Source: Acorus gramineus
Lineage: Eukaryota; Streptophyta; Magnoliopsida; Acorales; Acoraceae
Direction: 5' to 3'
Assembly (NCBI GenBank): GCA_030737835.1
Contig: CM060855.1
Span: 8,471,434-8,535,433 of the forward strand
Length of the DNA stretch: 64,000 nucleotides
The notes under the pieces are model-generated. The model saw nothing but the letters and a program-made list of their open reading frames with translations, did not search any database and was not told the DNA's origin. Shown piece by piece: positions 24,156 through 52,446 of this stretch. The number at the start of each line of letters is the position of its first letter. Position 1 is the first letter of the stretch. The position numbers were made by a program, and so were the translations under genes.

Positions 24156-24413
24156 AAAATAAATAACAATAATAATTTGTCTATGCTTTCCACATTACAT
24201 GAGTGGGTGCATTATGGTATTGTTGCAAAAATACACAGCCCTTCATGCAAACTTACACATCCATGTTACAAGGCATTGAGCATGTATAAAAATGTACAAA
24301 AACATTTCAGACCATATTAATCAGTGTACATTCTGTCATTTATGTTGCACAAAAAGGTGGAATTCGAAGGAATTTTTTTCTCCCATAGTCTTAAGAAGGG
24401 ATTTTAGGTGAAT

Positions 24414-27400
24414 CTAAGATCCTGAAAGGATTTTGGTTAGGGAGTTCTGCAGTGAAGCCACAGAATCTACAGCAGACTTCGTAAACCAACTAATCCCCAC
24501 CTTTAGTCTGTGTTCATCTGTTGGTAATCTCAGCAGGTATGCGAATTTTCTTGCTGTCATTGTAACAAGCAAGCAAATAGATTAGATGATTACATAAAGC
24601 AGTGATGAATTTATCATCACAACAACCATGAACTGTCACTTGGCCATTATCGGGGACCCACACAGGAGGCGATAGAAAGGTGCATACCTGCATGACCTAT
24701 GGGACCATCCAATGTCAGGCCTTCGACAAAACTTGGTGAAATTGCTGCTTCATTCCTTCCGAGGATCATCATCTCACCCAAATTTTGAAATCTGGCAGTT
24801 GAATAGGGTACCATTTTTGCATTTGTTAATGGACAGAGAAGTAATATACTAATATAGGCTTTGAAAATAAGAAAACTACTTTGACACTTGGCATATTGTA
24901 TATGCTATCTAATTTAATTACGGGATACACATCCATGCTGTCTGGAGATATCCAAATCTTGTTCAAGGCTATATTAAACAACCATAAGAATTCTCCATTT
25001 CCTGATACACCAACAAATAAATAATTTCTTGAACTGATAATATTAGAATAGGGCTTAATCTTCTCATGGTCCAGACTCCAGTTACTACTCTTCTACACTA
25101 AAATATTAAAAGGATTAAAACATGGTCTAGAGAAAAGAGATCTAAGTAACTGCCAACCTGAACTTTGAAGTTCAGAAATATTGTAACTTGTTAATACTCT
25201 CTATTCCATTGCCACATCATTTTTATGGGGAAAAAACGAAAGTTTAGAATTTTATGAGTTACAATATTGAACTTTATATTGGTTATCGCTCTTCCTCGTA
25301 TCACAATAGTTGATTGTAAATTTAACCTTCAGTCAGGATTTTCCTTGTAAGTAAGATCCAGGAAATGACTAACTTATAACCCTTCTTGTTTCTGCATTCC
25401 TTTAACTTTGAAAACGATCTTCAGTAATTGAATTCTTCAGTTCCCATTTAACATCACTATGTGACTTAATTTGTCCTTAAACTGTTTATATTGGATAATG
25501 ACAAAAGTTGATGATTAATAGCGCATCAATGGACAAGCCATATAATTTTCCAACCTGAATGGTAATAAAGGCCGGTCAGTAATAGCCGCCCAAATATTCC
25601 AACCGGCAAAGTCTGCTTGCTGAAATGCAACCTGCCATTGATTGAAAAACATGTCATCATATTCAATACAAACAGTAGATGGATATATAAATCAACAAAT
25701 GCAAAACTATATTCGTTTGGAAAATGGGATGCCAAGAAAACTTTCGTGTTTACTGATGAATGTACTATTATATTTTTACCTGTGCAGTAGCAGGTACAAG
25801 CCTGCCAGAGGAGTCCCTCAAAGCTGCAGAGTCTCCAATAGCAAATATTCGCGGATAGCCTTTGACGCGAAGGGTTTCATCTGTTTCAGCCTGCCCCCTG
25901 CCATTCAAGGGCAGCATATAGCCCCTATCAGAGGGTTCCAGTTGTGAAACTAATGGCTTGATGCCAACAGTCCACAATACTAAGTCTGCTTCCAAAACTT
26001 GACTTTGCAGACCCTTTTCAGCTGGCTGGAGTTCCACAATATATCTCCTATTGATTGATGTCACCTTCTCTGAATCCTCCTCCATGGAGGCTTCTCTTAT
26101 ACACCACACAAAATAACCCAAAAAAAGCTGAACATTCCTAGATGAGAGAACCTGATGGCAAAAAATACAGCCTGAGAGTCATTAAGTACACATCCAATAA
26201 TTTACGATAAACACCATAACTTAAGCTAAGATAAGCTAGTATGGCCAGTTATATTGTATAGTCACTATTAGGAAATCAGAAATCTACAATAGCATGAGCT
26301 GCACGCAGCCCTACACCAATAAACATTAGCATGCCCATCATAAATTGGTAGTTAGCAGCTGACAATGAAGAAACAAAAGATGTGGTACCTAATCAATCAT
26401 ATAACGAATTTGTTTATTTAGCTAAATTATTGCACGTAAGCTTTATGGAGGATGAGAAGATGAGTTTAAGATCCAAGTTAACCACTACATACTGACACAT
26501 AACAAAATTCTTCAGTCATAAAAATAAGAGAATATCCTTCAAAAAAACACAAAAAAAAAAGAGAATAGAGAGATACAAGCATAAACTATTGTAGCCATGT
26601 AACAAATTCAGAATCATAATACAGGAAAACCCATATCTTGCTAAATTTTGACATTATCTTTTAAAGATAGTATACGAGTGTCTATTATTATATTTTAATA
26701 TTACCTTGTAAAGCAATCAAATTCTACCCTTGATGCTTTTCCACCATGCATCTGGGATAATCAAGGTTTTGAGTGGTAAAATCACATTATAAGTGAACTT
26801 ATCCAGGCAGAGAGAAATTTTCCACACAATATTCACCCTATGACCAAGCCAAATGAGGTATGTGCCTCCATCCTATCGTTGGAGTGAATTGGTTGTAATA
26901 ATTAATTCACTCATACCAAAGAAATATATTACGTCTTTCGAATGCCCCCTATCATTGTCCATGCATTTAATCAATTCCGATATGTGGTTCATTAAGAGAA
27001 AATCATATTTCATGTGGCCATTCTTCAAAATATAGTTACTTAATAACAATTATTGCCATCATTGACTGAAAATCATATCTATTTTATGATGAATGATGCT
27101 AATCATCTTCAATAAAACAGAGAACCTCCGGATGAATGATGCTAGTCATCTCCGGTAGGCCACAAAACCTACAAATGTATCATGCTAGTGATCTTCTACA
27201 GGACAAAGAAACTAATTGCGCAATTCATGAGAAAATATCCCTATTTGCTATCCTAATATCCATTTCATCAGAAGCTTAAAGTCTCTCCAGCATCCGAAAA
27301 ACCCATTTACGGCTTCTTCTTTTTGATGAAAATCTCTTTCGACTCTCCGCTATAGAATTTCTTCTCAAATTTTAATTTCCTTTTTGGTAAGCTAAGCAAA

Positions 27401-30400
27401 TTTCAATAGGATGTATTTAAATAGAGAAGGCATGTATGAACTATTTAACATGAAAATGCAAATTGCAATACTCAATCCATATAGCAACATCTCAAAAATG
27501 GAGGCATTCAGTCAGACAGAGAAATCTAGAGTATAAAAATAAACACACGACTTCAAAATTCACAATAGATGAGAATTCTTACTTTGAGTGCAGCTTCTCT
27601 GTTTCCATCCGGAGCAGTTGGACATATCACCGTGTTTACATTAACTGCTTGAACTATACCATTGGAACTCAATCTTTCAGATATTGTAGCAGCCAATTCT
27701 ACTCCGGAATAGCCACAACCAACGATAGCCACTCGTATTGGGGATGAATTACCAAACCTATCTCGCTCCAAAATTTTAAGACTGTTATCGACCTTCTGCA
27801 AACATTTGAATGATGTAATAGATTTTAGGAACCATTACAGTTATATTAAAAAAGCTATTTCTTCTTATTTGTAACACATAAAACATGATAAGAAACAACA
27901 GATCGTCCAAAGATTGGCATATTTAGATTTCTTAAAAAATACAGTACTGAACTTCAAGATCAAAAGCATAAAGGAAGATTATTTATGAACAACAGGTAAA
28001 ACATAATAAACCTGAAATTAAAAATATGCATTCCTTTTCTTAATTTTTTTTTCTTCTTTTTTTTGGAAAATAAAAATGTATGCTGGCTTTGGCACTTTTA
28101 ATTTGCAATATATGACTGTGTATGATTAAACATTCGTGAGTTCTGTGTGTGTTTTCTGTTGTTCCTTTTTATTTTGGAGGATCACTTTCAAACATTTGTC
28201 TAGTGGAAGAACATAAAACAACATAGTAAAACCCTTGATTTAATTCACTAATATGTAAGCATAGTCGTGGCCTTACAGCAGTGCATCTCAATTACTGGAC
28301 ACCAGCAAATATAACAAAAATGTCTAGAGAAAGAGCGGCCTTGACAAATCTTGGCCAGTTGGTCACAGGGATTCAGTGTTTCTTAGATAAGTGGGAAGTG
28401 GGTGAGTGAGCAAAAAAACGAATAAAGGATATACTGAAACATTTTTTTTACAGTATGTAGGATGCACAGTTCAAACTCAACAATCCTGCCCCAAATGGTG
28501 TCAACCCCTCCCCCCCTTCTCTCTCTCTCTCTCTCAATTGATATGAAAATATGGGTACCCATCTTGTTTCCATTATTCTCCGTTCTCCTTGGCTCAAATC
28601 TTGTTCAATTAGACAAGTCAGTATGAAAACTTGTTTTGAAAACATGGTAGACTAGCTACCAAGATATATTAATCCGGAACTGGCCCAAAATAAAGAACAT
28701 ACAAAGTAAATAATCCTTCCAGTATGGGCAGTAGGCAAGAAGGCTACTTCCCACCCAGATCCACACCACACCTCACTCCTCAATAAACAACACCCCATTT
28801 ACAAACTCCACCCGCCCCGCCCTCGCAATTCACATTCCCCATTCTTTAATGAACCGCTCCGCAACTTCCCAAATGTTTGCCACCACGGGAGTGACTCCAT
28901 TGAATACCGCTTGATTGCGCGCCAACCACAAAGACCACACTATCGTTGGCACCAAAATTTGAGATATATTCGCCTTCTTGCTTCAATCACCTTTCTGCCT
29001 AAGACTTTTCCCCGCGCTCCATAGCTGATCCAGAGAATCCAGACTGCCATTAAAGATAGATGCCTTCTTTAAACATTCCCACACATCTTTTGCCAAAGGA
29101 CATTCGCCAAACAGATGTGTCGTAGTCTCCCTTCCCGCATTGCAAAATATGCACGTCATAGACTCTCCATGAGCCCATCTGGAACAATATACTTTAGCCC
29201 CCGTTTGGAACGGGAATAAGCTCCCGGATAACCTCGGACAAAGGGGAATAAGGGATAAAGGGTCTTTGGAAACATAGAATAACTAGGGATAAAGTATGGC
29301 AGAATAAACTGGTATAAAGTGGTATATGGATTCCAACTAACCCCTGGAATTAAAGTTATCCTAGGTTATTCCACTCAAAGAATATGTAGACCCACTGTCA
29401 AACCAACTGTCATCACGTCTTATAAATCACATGTCAAATCAATTATCATTATTTTTTCACATTTTCTAAATCCTTATCCATATTTTATTTACATTTTACC
29501 CAAACAATAAAACATTTATTCTTACATTTACCAACGAGAATAATTCAAAACACAACCAAACACAAAATCACTTTATCCTCACTTATGCCAGAATAAATGT
29601 ATACCCAAGAATAAGTCATATTCCCGTTTCAAATGAGGGTTTACCGAGGATTCTTCATTGATACATGAGCCACAGGAAGTCTTGGACCTTCAGCGGGATT
29701 TTGACTCCCCAAACTTCCTTCGACTTCCTTTTCATGCCCTCGATGACTCCTCTTTCTGCTCTAAGCCAATCATATCCTCTCTTTACCGAGTAACCTTCCC
29801 TCGGTCTCAAACCCCAAACGACCTTGTCCAACAACTCCGGTCAGACTTGGTACACATGTAAGGCTGCCTATAACTACTGAAAATTCTCCACCTCCCAATC
29901 CTCCATATTTCGTCTCAACTGAATCTCCCAAGTCTCCTGGCCCTCCGCTCCACCCCAAAACACTCTCACCAGCCTCTCTCCTTTCTAACAGCCAAGTCAT
30001 GAATCCGAGGGAACCTCCGTGCCAGCGGCATATCCCCACACCAAGTATCCCCCCCCCCAAATGTATTGAATCCCCTCAGCCAACCTCCCTCGCAATCGAA
30101 GAGACAAACTCCCCAGCCAATGCCAAAATGTCTTTCAATAACCAAGAGGAGTGTCTATCCAGAATTGGAAAGGTCTCTCCATGCGCATTGAAGAAACCAT
30201 ATCTTGGACCCACAATTCTACACCAATGCAGGTTTCTATTCACCAACATCCGCCAAAGCCGTTTAAAAAAAAAAGTGCTTTATTCATATCTCTAATGTTA
30301 AAAATACCCATGCCACCCAACCTCTTCTTCGCGCACACCTTCTCCCAACACACCATATGAACCTTGTTCGTTCTTCCTCCACCCTGCACCACAAGAAACA

Positions 30401-32967
30401 CCTTCAGATCTATCTTGTCTAAAACTAATCTTCATGTGGGACTACACCATGCATATATCTCTTTTATTTGGAGAACTCTCTAGTTCACTTCCCCATAATT
30501 GATTGTGTACCAATCTTTTATGCTTTCTAACTATTTAAAAGAGACAAACATGTTTGATATGGTGAAAAAACTCTATCTATATAACATATAATTAACACAG
30601 GAATCATGCAGATATAATAACTCCCTATTTTCAACTAGTCCTTCATTGAATAATTAACTGACTAATTTTTGGGAAATCTCATTTTTTGAGAGAACATGTA
30701 CCAGGATAGGATTGGAACCCTCGAGCTTGTCACACTTTTATGACAAGGATTACCAATCACTTGACCATTTCAAGGATTGTGTAGTCTTTGAAATGCATGT
30801 ATAGAAGAAACATGAATGCATGAAATAATCCACAGATAAGCTATATCTAAAAAATCTCAATCAATCTATGTACAGGGGAAGGAAAAGAAATTACAGAGAA
30901 AGAAAAAATAACTGCTCTACTATGTTATACTGAAGAAGCTCAATTACCATGCCTCTGGTTTCACTCAATGAGACAGTATAAAAGTTTTCAGTAGGAGTAG
31001 TAGAATGCATAAAAGGCTAAAAAATGATTTGACTGACAATCCTTACGCGTGCATCATCCAAAGTTGAGAAAGGTAACGCATATTCTGCAGCACCTGGTAC
31101 AGTATCTAGTTTGGCTTCAGCTCCCAAAGCTAGAACCAACCTGGCTGGCCAGTTGATGAACAGTATATCAGAAGGCATACGAGTCTAAAGGATCCAATAT
31201 CTCAAAACACACAATTTCCGTGTAGGAAATCTCCTACTACCGTGCATGAAATCTCCTACTACATTCGTTCAACCGCTGATAAGTTATTGATGATAAAATA
31301 TCAATTTTGTTAAAAGAACGAGAGCAATGCATCAAACATTCATAGGAGCACAATACTGTTCCTTTCAAAGAATGATTTATACAGAACGTGATAAAGGCTA
31401 AATCTCATTCAATGATAATTTCATTTTTCAAAACTCATCAGCTTTTATCAACGATATAGTTTGCAGACATCTATTGATTTGAATAAGAACAAATTTACCA
31501 GTCGTATTCGATGATAAGACCACTTTCAAGATGCACTTTCCCAGCAGAACGATCTTTTTCACCGCTGCCATATATTTCTGAATAATCGGAAGGGCATAAC
31601 AGTTTCACTCTGTCTTTGACAAATTTGATTTTGGTGTTTGCCAATAATTCTGAGAAAGTGGGAGCAATCTCCCAGTCATCTACTTCTGCATTTGATTTAC
31701 ATCAATAAGTACAAAAGAAAAGGATATGAAGATCATAGACAAGCCCACAACAGCAAATCAAGCAACAATGATACCTCCAGAGAGAAGCTCATACAGCATA
31801 GGCTTAAAAACAAAACGATCAGACTGATCTACAAGAAGCACCTGAAATATTTTCAGTGTCAGAATCAGGAGCTGTGTAGTTGATTTCATATCTCTGCCGA
31901 AATGCAAGCCAATAAGTTTGTTTTGGGGGGAAAAAAATGCTATAAACCATAAGGTCACAAGAGAACTTCAGAGGTAATATTGACATTTGCTGATCCGGTG
32001 ATAATTATGTAGAAACCATCAATTTTCTTATATGAACATAACGCCATGATACACGTACTCATTCGTGCAATCCTAATTCAGTATATAAAATCTCTAATAA
32101 ACCATCAATTTTCCTATGTATATAAACATAAGGGCACTGATACATAGTCATTCCTACAATCCTAATTCAATATACGAAATGTCTAATAAAGTATATGGAA
32201 AATTTAAAAAGATATGAATAACTTCTTCTTCTTCTTCTACAAAACTTTGTACTTTATTAGACAAGTGCATGCTTAAAAAAATTCAAAACATGTTTGGACT
32301 GCAAAGTTGACTGTCGGAATGGCCGGGTGTAACATTTTCTTCAACACAATCATCTTATGACAACTTAAGTTTCTTTTTTTTCGTGGAAGTATGATATAAG
32401 GAAATAGATTTTCATAAAATATGAAACAATAAAAACAAATCATGGAAATGTCAAAACTCCACAATCAAATAATAATTATACCTGAGGTTCCTTGTCTCTG
32501 GGCCATACTAGGGATTCGAGCCTAAGAGCAGTGTATAAACCACCAAATCCGCCGCCTAATATGCACACCCGCGGTTTCTGCAAATCATTTGTTAAAGTTT
32601 ATCAACCGATCAATCCAAGGTAATACTAAAAAATAAAAAGATCTCACCTTATTGTCTGGCCAAGCATATAATGGCAGCACCGCCTCTTGTTGAGACACTT
32701 GTGCAACTGATCCATTATTTCCGTTTGTGGCAGAAGTAGCAGAGCAGAAGAACCGGTGAGGACGACCGCCGGAGATCGATGAGTAAGTCGCGTTTCCTGG
32801 TGACTGTGGACGTGATTTCTTCCAAAAATTGGCTCCTCCTGCAAAAACAAATGGTGAAGAATCGTTATGAGTGATGGATTTTGGAGAATTACAGGGAGAG
32901 GGAGATGGAAGTGCTCACTTGAGAAGGGAACGAGAGTTGAAGAGGCAGCCATTGCGAGAGAAGACAT
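24414..32967 (-). CDS. NDC1: Type-II NAD(P)H dehydrogenase NDC1, 529 aa, 11 exons
   Basis: Single-chain FAD enzyme that passes electrons from NAD(P)H to quinones without pumping protons. In plants NDC1 is dual-targeted to plastids (plastoglobules; plastoquinone and phylloquinone/tocopherol metabolism) and mitochondria. Exons: 32967-32919, 32838-32648, 32577-32482, 31841-31775, 31685-31499, 31140-31047, 27795-27583, 26151-25780, 25631-25555, 24791-24688 and 24553-24414. All junctions keep frame. Residues 1-80 are Ser/Ala-rich, a transit peptide. The FAD Rossmann motif VCILGGGFGGLYTA starts at 84 and the NAD(P)H motif VAIVGCGYSGVELAATISER at 250. The second flavin-binding stretch is GYPRIFAIGDS (397-407). 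The C-terminus KSAVDSVASLQNSLTKILSGS is typical of NDC1, and length matches the family. It is convergent with PIP5K and divergent from CDKE. Intron 6 (27796-31046) is swollen by a LINE and a MITE. No frameshift or stop seen. Confidence 0.95.
28735..30425 (-). mobile_element. LINE 3' fragment (reverse transcriptase zinc-binding region) in NDC1 intron 6
   Basis: The minus strand reads, in several broken frames, CIFCNAGRETTTHLFGECPL, AKDVWECLKKASIFNGS and VWSLWLARNQAVFNGVTPVV. This is the zinc-binding C-terminal part of plant L1-type reverse transcriptases. Further upstream on the same strand are AKKRLGGMGIFNIRDMNKAL-like residues (around 30330-30270). The reverse-transcriptase core is missing, so the copy is 5'-truncated and has several stops and frameshifts. 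It runs in the same direction as NDC1 and is split by the MITE at 29197-29640. Confidence 0.82.
29197..29640. mobile_element. PIF/Harbinger-like (Tourist) MITE inside the LINE fragment
   Basis: The termini GCCCCCGTTTGGAACGGGAA and (reverse complement) ACCCTCATTTGAAACGGGAA are inverted. TTA stands on both sides (29194-29196, 29641-29643), the usual 3-bp target of PIF/Harbinger. Length is 444 bp, without coding capacity. LINE sequence continues on both sides, so this insertion is the younger one. Confidence 0.82.
30690..30790 (-). repeat. Possible SINE with tRNA-like A and B boxes
   Basis: On the minus strand, tggtcaagtgattggtaatc near 30772 resembles an A box. About 45 bases on, cgagggttccaatcctatcc resembles a B box. 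It could be a decayed tRNA-derived SINE in NDC1 intron 6. No full cloverleaf can be drawn. Confidence 0.35.
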
Positions 32968-33677
32968 TGCAGGATAGCGAGGTTTGTTGGCGCTGCTGCG
33001 CTATTTTAGGGTTTTCTAGAACCCGGCGACATCTGTGGCCCTCGATGTCCCGCGCGTTCGCACTGTCGTCGTGAAATCCGTGTGAGTGAGTTCTGCTCGT
33101 CCAGACGGACGCAGCTCTCTCGGCACGGACGGTTTGGATGAGCTGTTCAAGAAATCTGAGATATGAGATGGTTAAGGCAAAATTTGATTCTTCAATTGGA
33201 TAGCTGTTGCATTTGCATGAAACTTCTTTTTCAATCGTATAATTTTATTGTAATAACTTTATGATAGATTTAAAATAAATAGTGCTCTACAATTTTTAAA
33301 AATTAGAGTGTGTTTCTTACATAATTAGTTGATCAAATCCTAAAGACACCTATATTTTAAAAAAACATCTTCAATGTATATTACTCTAAACTCCATTTTA
33401 TAATACATATTGCATTTGGAAAATGTTACGTATAGTTTTTTTATGAAAAATAAAACATATACTCCAACATATTGGATTAAAATTGAGACTTAATAAGAGA
33501 TTGTGTAATAGGGCTCATTCATTTTGGAGTGTCACAGTCACCCTCTTGGACCTGTTTGGTAACGCGTTTAAACGCGATTCTATTTTTTAATAAAATAGAA
33601 AGTGCAAAAGTGTCAGAAAGCAGATTAATTAGAAAGTTAATTATAGCTTTTAGTATAAAAAAATTATTTTTTAAAAA

Positions 33678-34146
33678 GGAAAAAATCCATATAACCCCCT
33701 GTAATCTTTCTGATATCCATATAACTCCCTGTAATCTCAATATATCCATATAATCCCATGTAAACACACAATAAACACAAATAACCACCCGTGGTTAAAA
33801 AAAATTTAACAGAATTGAAATATTTTGGACATATTGTGTTATCTAAACCATGGTTAACAAATATGTATTTTTTTAACTACCAAAAAATGGCCAATACTTA
33901 AAAAAAAACCCTCATATTCTAATTTTACACTCTTTTAGGAATTTTTTTTTTTGAAGTATTGACTGCTTTTCAGAGGGTTAAAATGATACATATTTGTTGA
34001 CCATGGTTTAGATAACGCAATATGTTCAAAATATTCCACTTCTGTTAAAAAAAAATTAACCGCAGGGGGTTATTTGCATTTATGGTGTGTTTACAGGGGG
34101 TTATATGAATATATTGAGATTATAGGGGGTTATATGGATTTTTCCC
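33678..34146. mobile_element. Palindromic MULE-like MITE, ATCCATATAACCCC family, copy 1
   Basis: Ends are GGAAAAAATCCATATAACCC and GGGTTATATGGATTTTTCCC, with nearly 200-bp arms that pair (for example 'tgttatctaaaccatggtta' with 'accatggtttagataacgca'). Near each end the phrase (C/T)ATATAACCCC(C/T)TGTAAT is repeated about three times. TTTTAAAAA flanks both sides exactly (33669-33677, 34147-34155); this is a 9-bp duplication, though of low complexity. The interior has no coding capacity. Confidence 0.82.
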
Positions 34147-36420
34147 TTTTAAAAAACACATAATATGCGCTTTTTAATAATCGAGTTTATTTAAGTCATC
34201 TTATTCAAAATCTTTTTTTTCAAACATGAGGGCCCAAGCTTACACGGGGCTTTACGCTTACACAACAAGATGCATTATATATTATTGGGTGTTGTTATAC
34301 TGAATTCTTTTTACAATCTAAAATGCAGTCCTATATATATTGATAGAAATCTAGTTAAACATATAGATCATTATACGAGGTATATGTTTTGTTAATTTCT
34401 TTTTACATCTATACAAAAATGGGTTCATTTAATTCAAAATGGAGCGATATAACTTTTCATAAAAGCATACACCTCATTAAAATAATGTTTATTTAAAATA
34501 AAAATATGTGTGGTATGTGTTTTGGATTGTAAAAATGACTGAGTTTAATATTTTCTTGTGTGATTATATATAAGCACAATTCTTATACATTAAAAAATAT
34601 TTTTAACATCGTAAATCGACTGTGGGACAAAAAAAAATATTCAAAATAAAAAGAAAGTGTGATGAAATTAGAATCTCCTGATTTGGTGAAATCTTAAGAA
34701 CCTTGTTGGATTTTCTTTTAATGACCATTATGTTTTACAATTAATAACATAATAATAAAAAAATTACTCACTATTAATTATATATGTTTATTTTATTTAG
34801 TTTAATTTATTCTACTGCTAATATTATGTCTTGTTTCTATTACTCAATATTACAATTGTGATGTATGCAAAGAATTATACGTAGAGGACAAGTGGTGAGT
34901 GTATTTTGGCATTAAAATCAAATTCTCATATCATTTTCATTGGATAAACACAATATGGGAAAGAATCCTCTGCTCAACCAAACGGTCTGATATATACTTT
35001 AGATTTTAATCAATAAAGTAATGCATGAAAACCTTTGTAGGACATGGAAGTACAAGTTTAAGATAAAAAAATAATATACATGCATTATTATGTGCAATTT
35101 TTTCCTCTCTTTGTTGTATAATATACCTGAAAATTTAACATAAACATTTTTAAAAAGAGTACAATCACAGTTTTTTTTTTTTAGCTCCAGTTTCAATCCT
35201 ATACGCGTCGATAAAAAATCACTATAACATATACTCACATTAATAAAATATATACAATAATTATAATTTTTTATATTTTTTATAAATGCATCTATATAAT
35301 TCATTAGAATATATTTTTTTATTTTTTTTATAAAAGTATATACTTCATTAAATGAAATATATCATTTTTAAAAATTTTAAAACACTCATAGACTCTCTTT
35401 GAGACCGCGACTATGTTTGGATGGCCAAATTTTTCACGTATGGGACATTGACTCAAGCAAATGTCAAAACCCAGTTCCAAACAACATTTTGTGTTAAGGA
35501 CATGGCATCACAAGCCTGTGTCAACGTTCACAGTGTATTTTCGTAGAGTTCCTCGTCGTCTCAAAACATTGCTTTTAAGAACGCAATATAACTGATTTGT
35601 TGTCTAGGCAAGGAAATCACCAGTTTACCCATGCTTGTCCCCCCAATTCCCATCCCTTGTCTCGTAAATTTTTTAGGCAGGACTTTATATATCTTATAAT
35701 GGGTGAGGGGTTTTATGAGAAGTGTTTTAGTAAATGGGGCTGGCATCATCGGGAATGCCACGAAGGTTGCAAAATCACCATATTAAATTAGTAGAAAGCT
35801 TTAAAAACACGTCCCATTTTTGGTGTTCCCTTCAACCACCGCTTATTACAAATGCAGGCTTTATCACCTCCTATCTGAACACACCCTGTGTTGGGGGCAC
35901 GTTTGCAATAGAAGACGCGATGAAATGCCACTTCCAAACCAAACAAAAAACCTTTGTTGGTGTTTTTGGTTGGATGATAACATTGAAAATGGTTTTTTTT
36001 TTTCTCACGTTTAAAACGCTTTAAAATACCATTTTTTAAACTCATTCTCACTTCCCCTAATACGATGTTTCCTGACACAATCACAAACAGGGAAGTAGAC
36101 TGGAATTAGGGTGCGTTTGGTTGCGCGAACAATCGTGTAACCAAACAGTTTTACTGTAGCAGCTTCATGCACGTAGATTTCAGACAAATAGTGTCTAAAG
36201 TTACGATTTCAGAAAGCTGAGAAAGTGAACTTCCTACAGAATCAGTTTTGCAATTGCAGATTCCTACAAAATCAAAGTATGAAAGAAGGAGCCTTCTAAA
36301 CTTTATCCTTAAAATAATAATAATAATAGTAATAATAATTTTAGAAGCTGTTTTAATTGACAAGAATATGCTTCCAAACGCGGCCTCGTAATCAGATCGC
36401 ACGTGTGAAGATACCCTCTC

Positions 36421-36423
<3 letters not shown>

Positions 36424-36451
<28 letters not shown>
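36424..36451. repeat. A28 homopolymer just upstream of CDKE
   Basis: An uninterrupted run of about 28 A ends 51 bp before the CDKE start codon, inside the likely promoter or leader. The length may be imprecise in the assembly. Confidence 0.8.
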
Positions 36452-36453
<2 letters not shown>

Positions 36454-36502
36454 ACCACAGTATTGCAACCCCTCCCCCAAAAAACTGGTCGAAAAACGAA
36501 GG

Positions 36503-52446
<15,944 letters not shown>

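Larger units (their letters stand above)
21780..24413. other. Convergent intergenic stretch between PIP5K and NDC1
   Basis: This is where the missing PIP5K exons should lie. By reading all frames I find no kinase sequence. It holds a near-palindrome GGGTGCACCGTGCGCACGGT plus a TA run (21860-21922), a second TA run (22133-22157) and a palindromic MITE (22389-22845). It also holds a C-run (ccctcccccccccaaaccccc, near 23285) and a possible SINE (23955-24155). The 3' UTR of NDC1 presumably occupies the last few hundred bases. Confidence 0.7.
32968..36502. promoter_or_regulatory. Shared upstream region of divergent NDC1 and CDKE genes
   Basis: NDC1 starts leftward at 32967 and CDKE rightward at 36503, so both promoters lie here. 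The first 150 bp beside NDC1 are GC-richer and probably include its leader. A palindromic MITE sits at 33678-34146. The remaining 2 kb is A/T-rich. A possible MITE at about 36111-36388 is bounded by GGGTGCGTTTGGTTGC and GCTTCCAAACGCGGCC (inverted), immediately before an A28 run (36424-36451) and the CDKE start. No clear TATA box can be assigned. Confidence 0.5.

Noticed and set aside
33678-34146. Telomere-like or centromeric array suggested by repeated AACCCC words
   Set aside because: The words are spaced by ATCCATAT phrases and mirrored at both ends of a short palindromic element with a target-site duplication.
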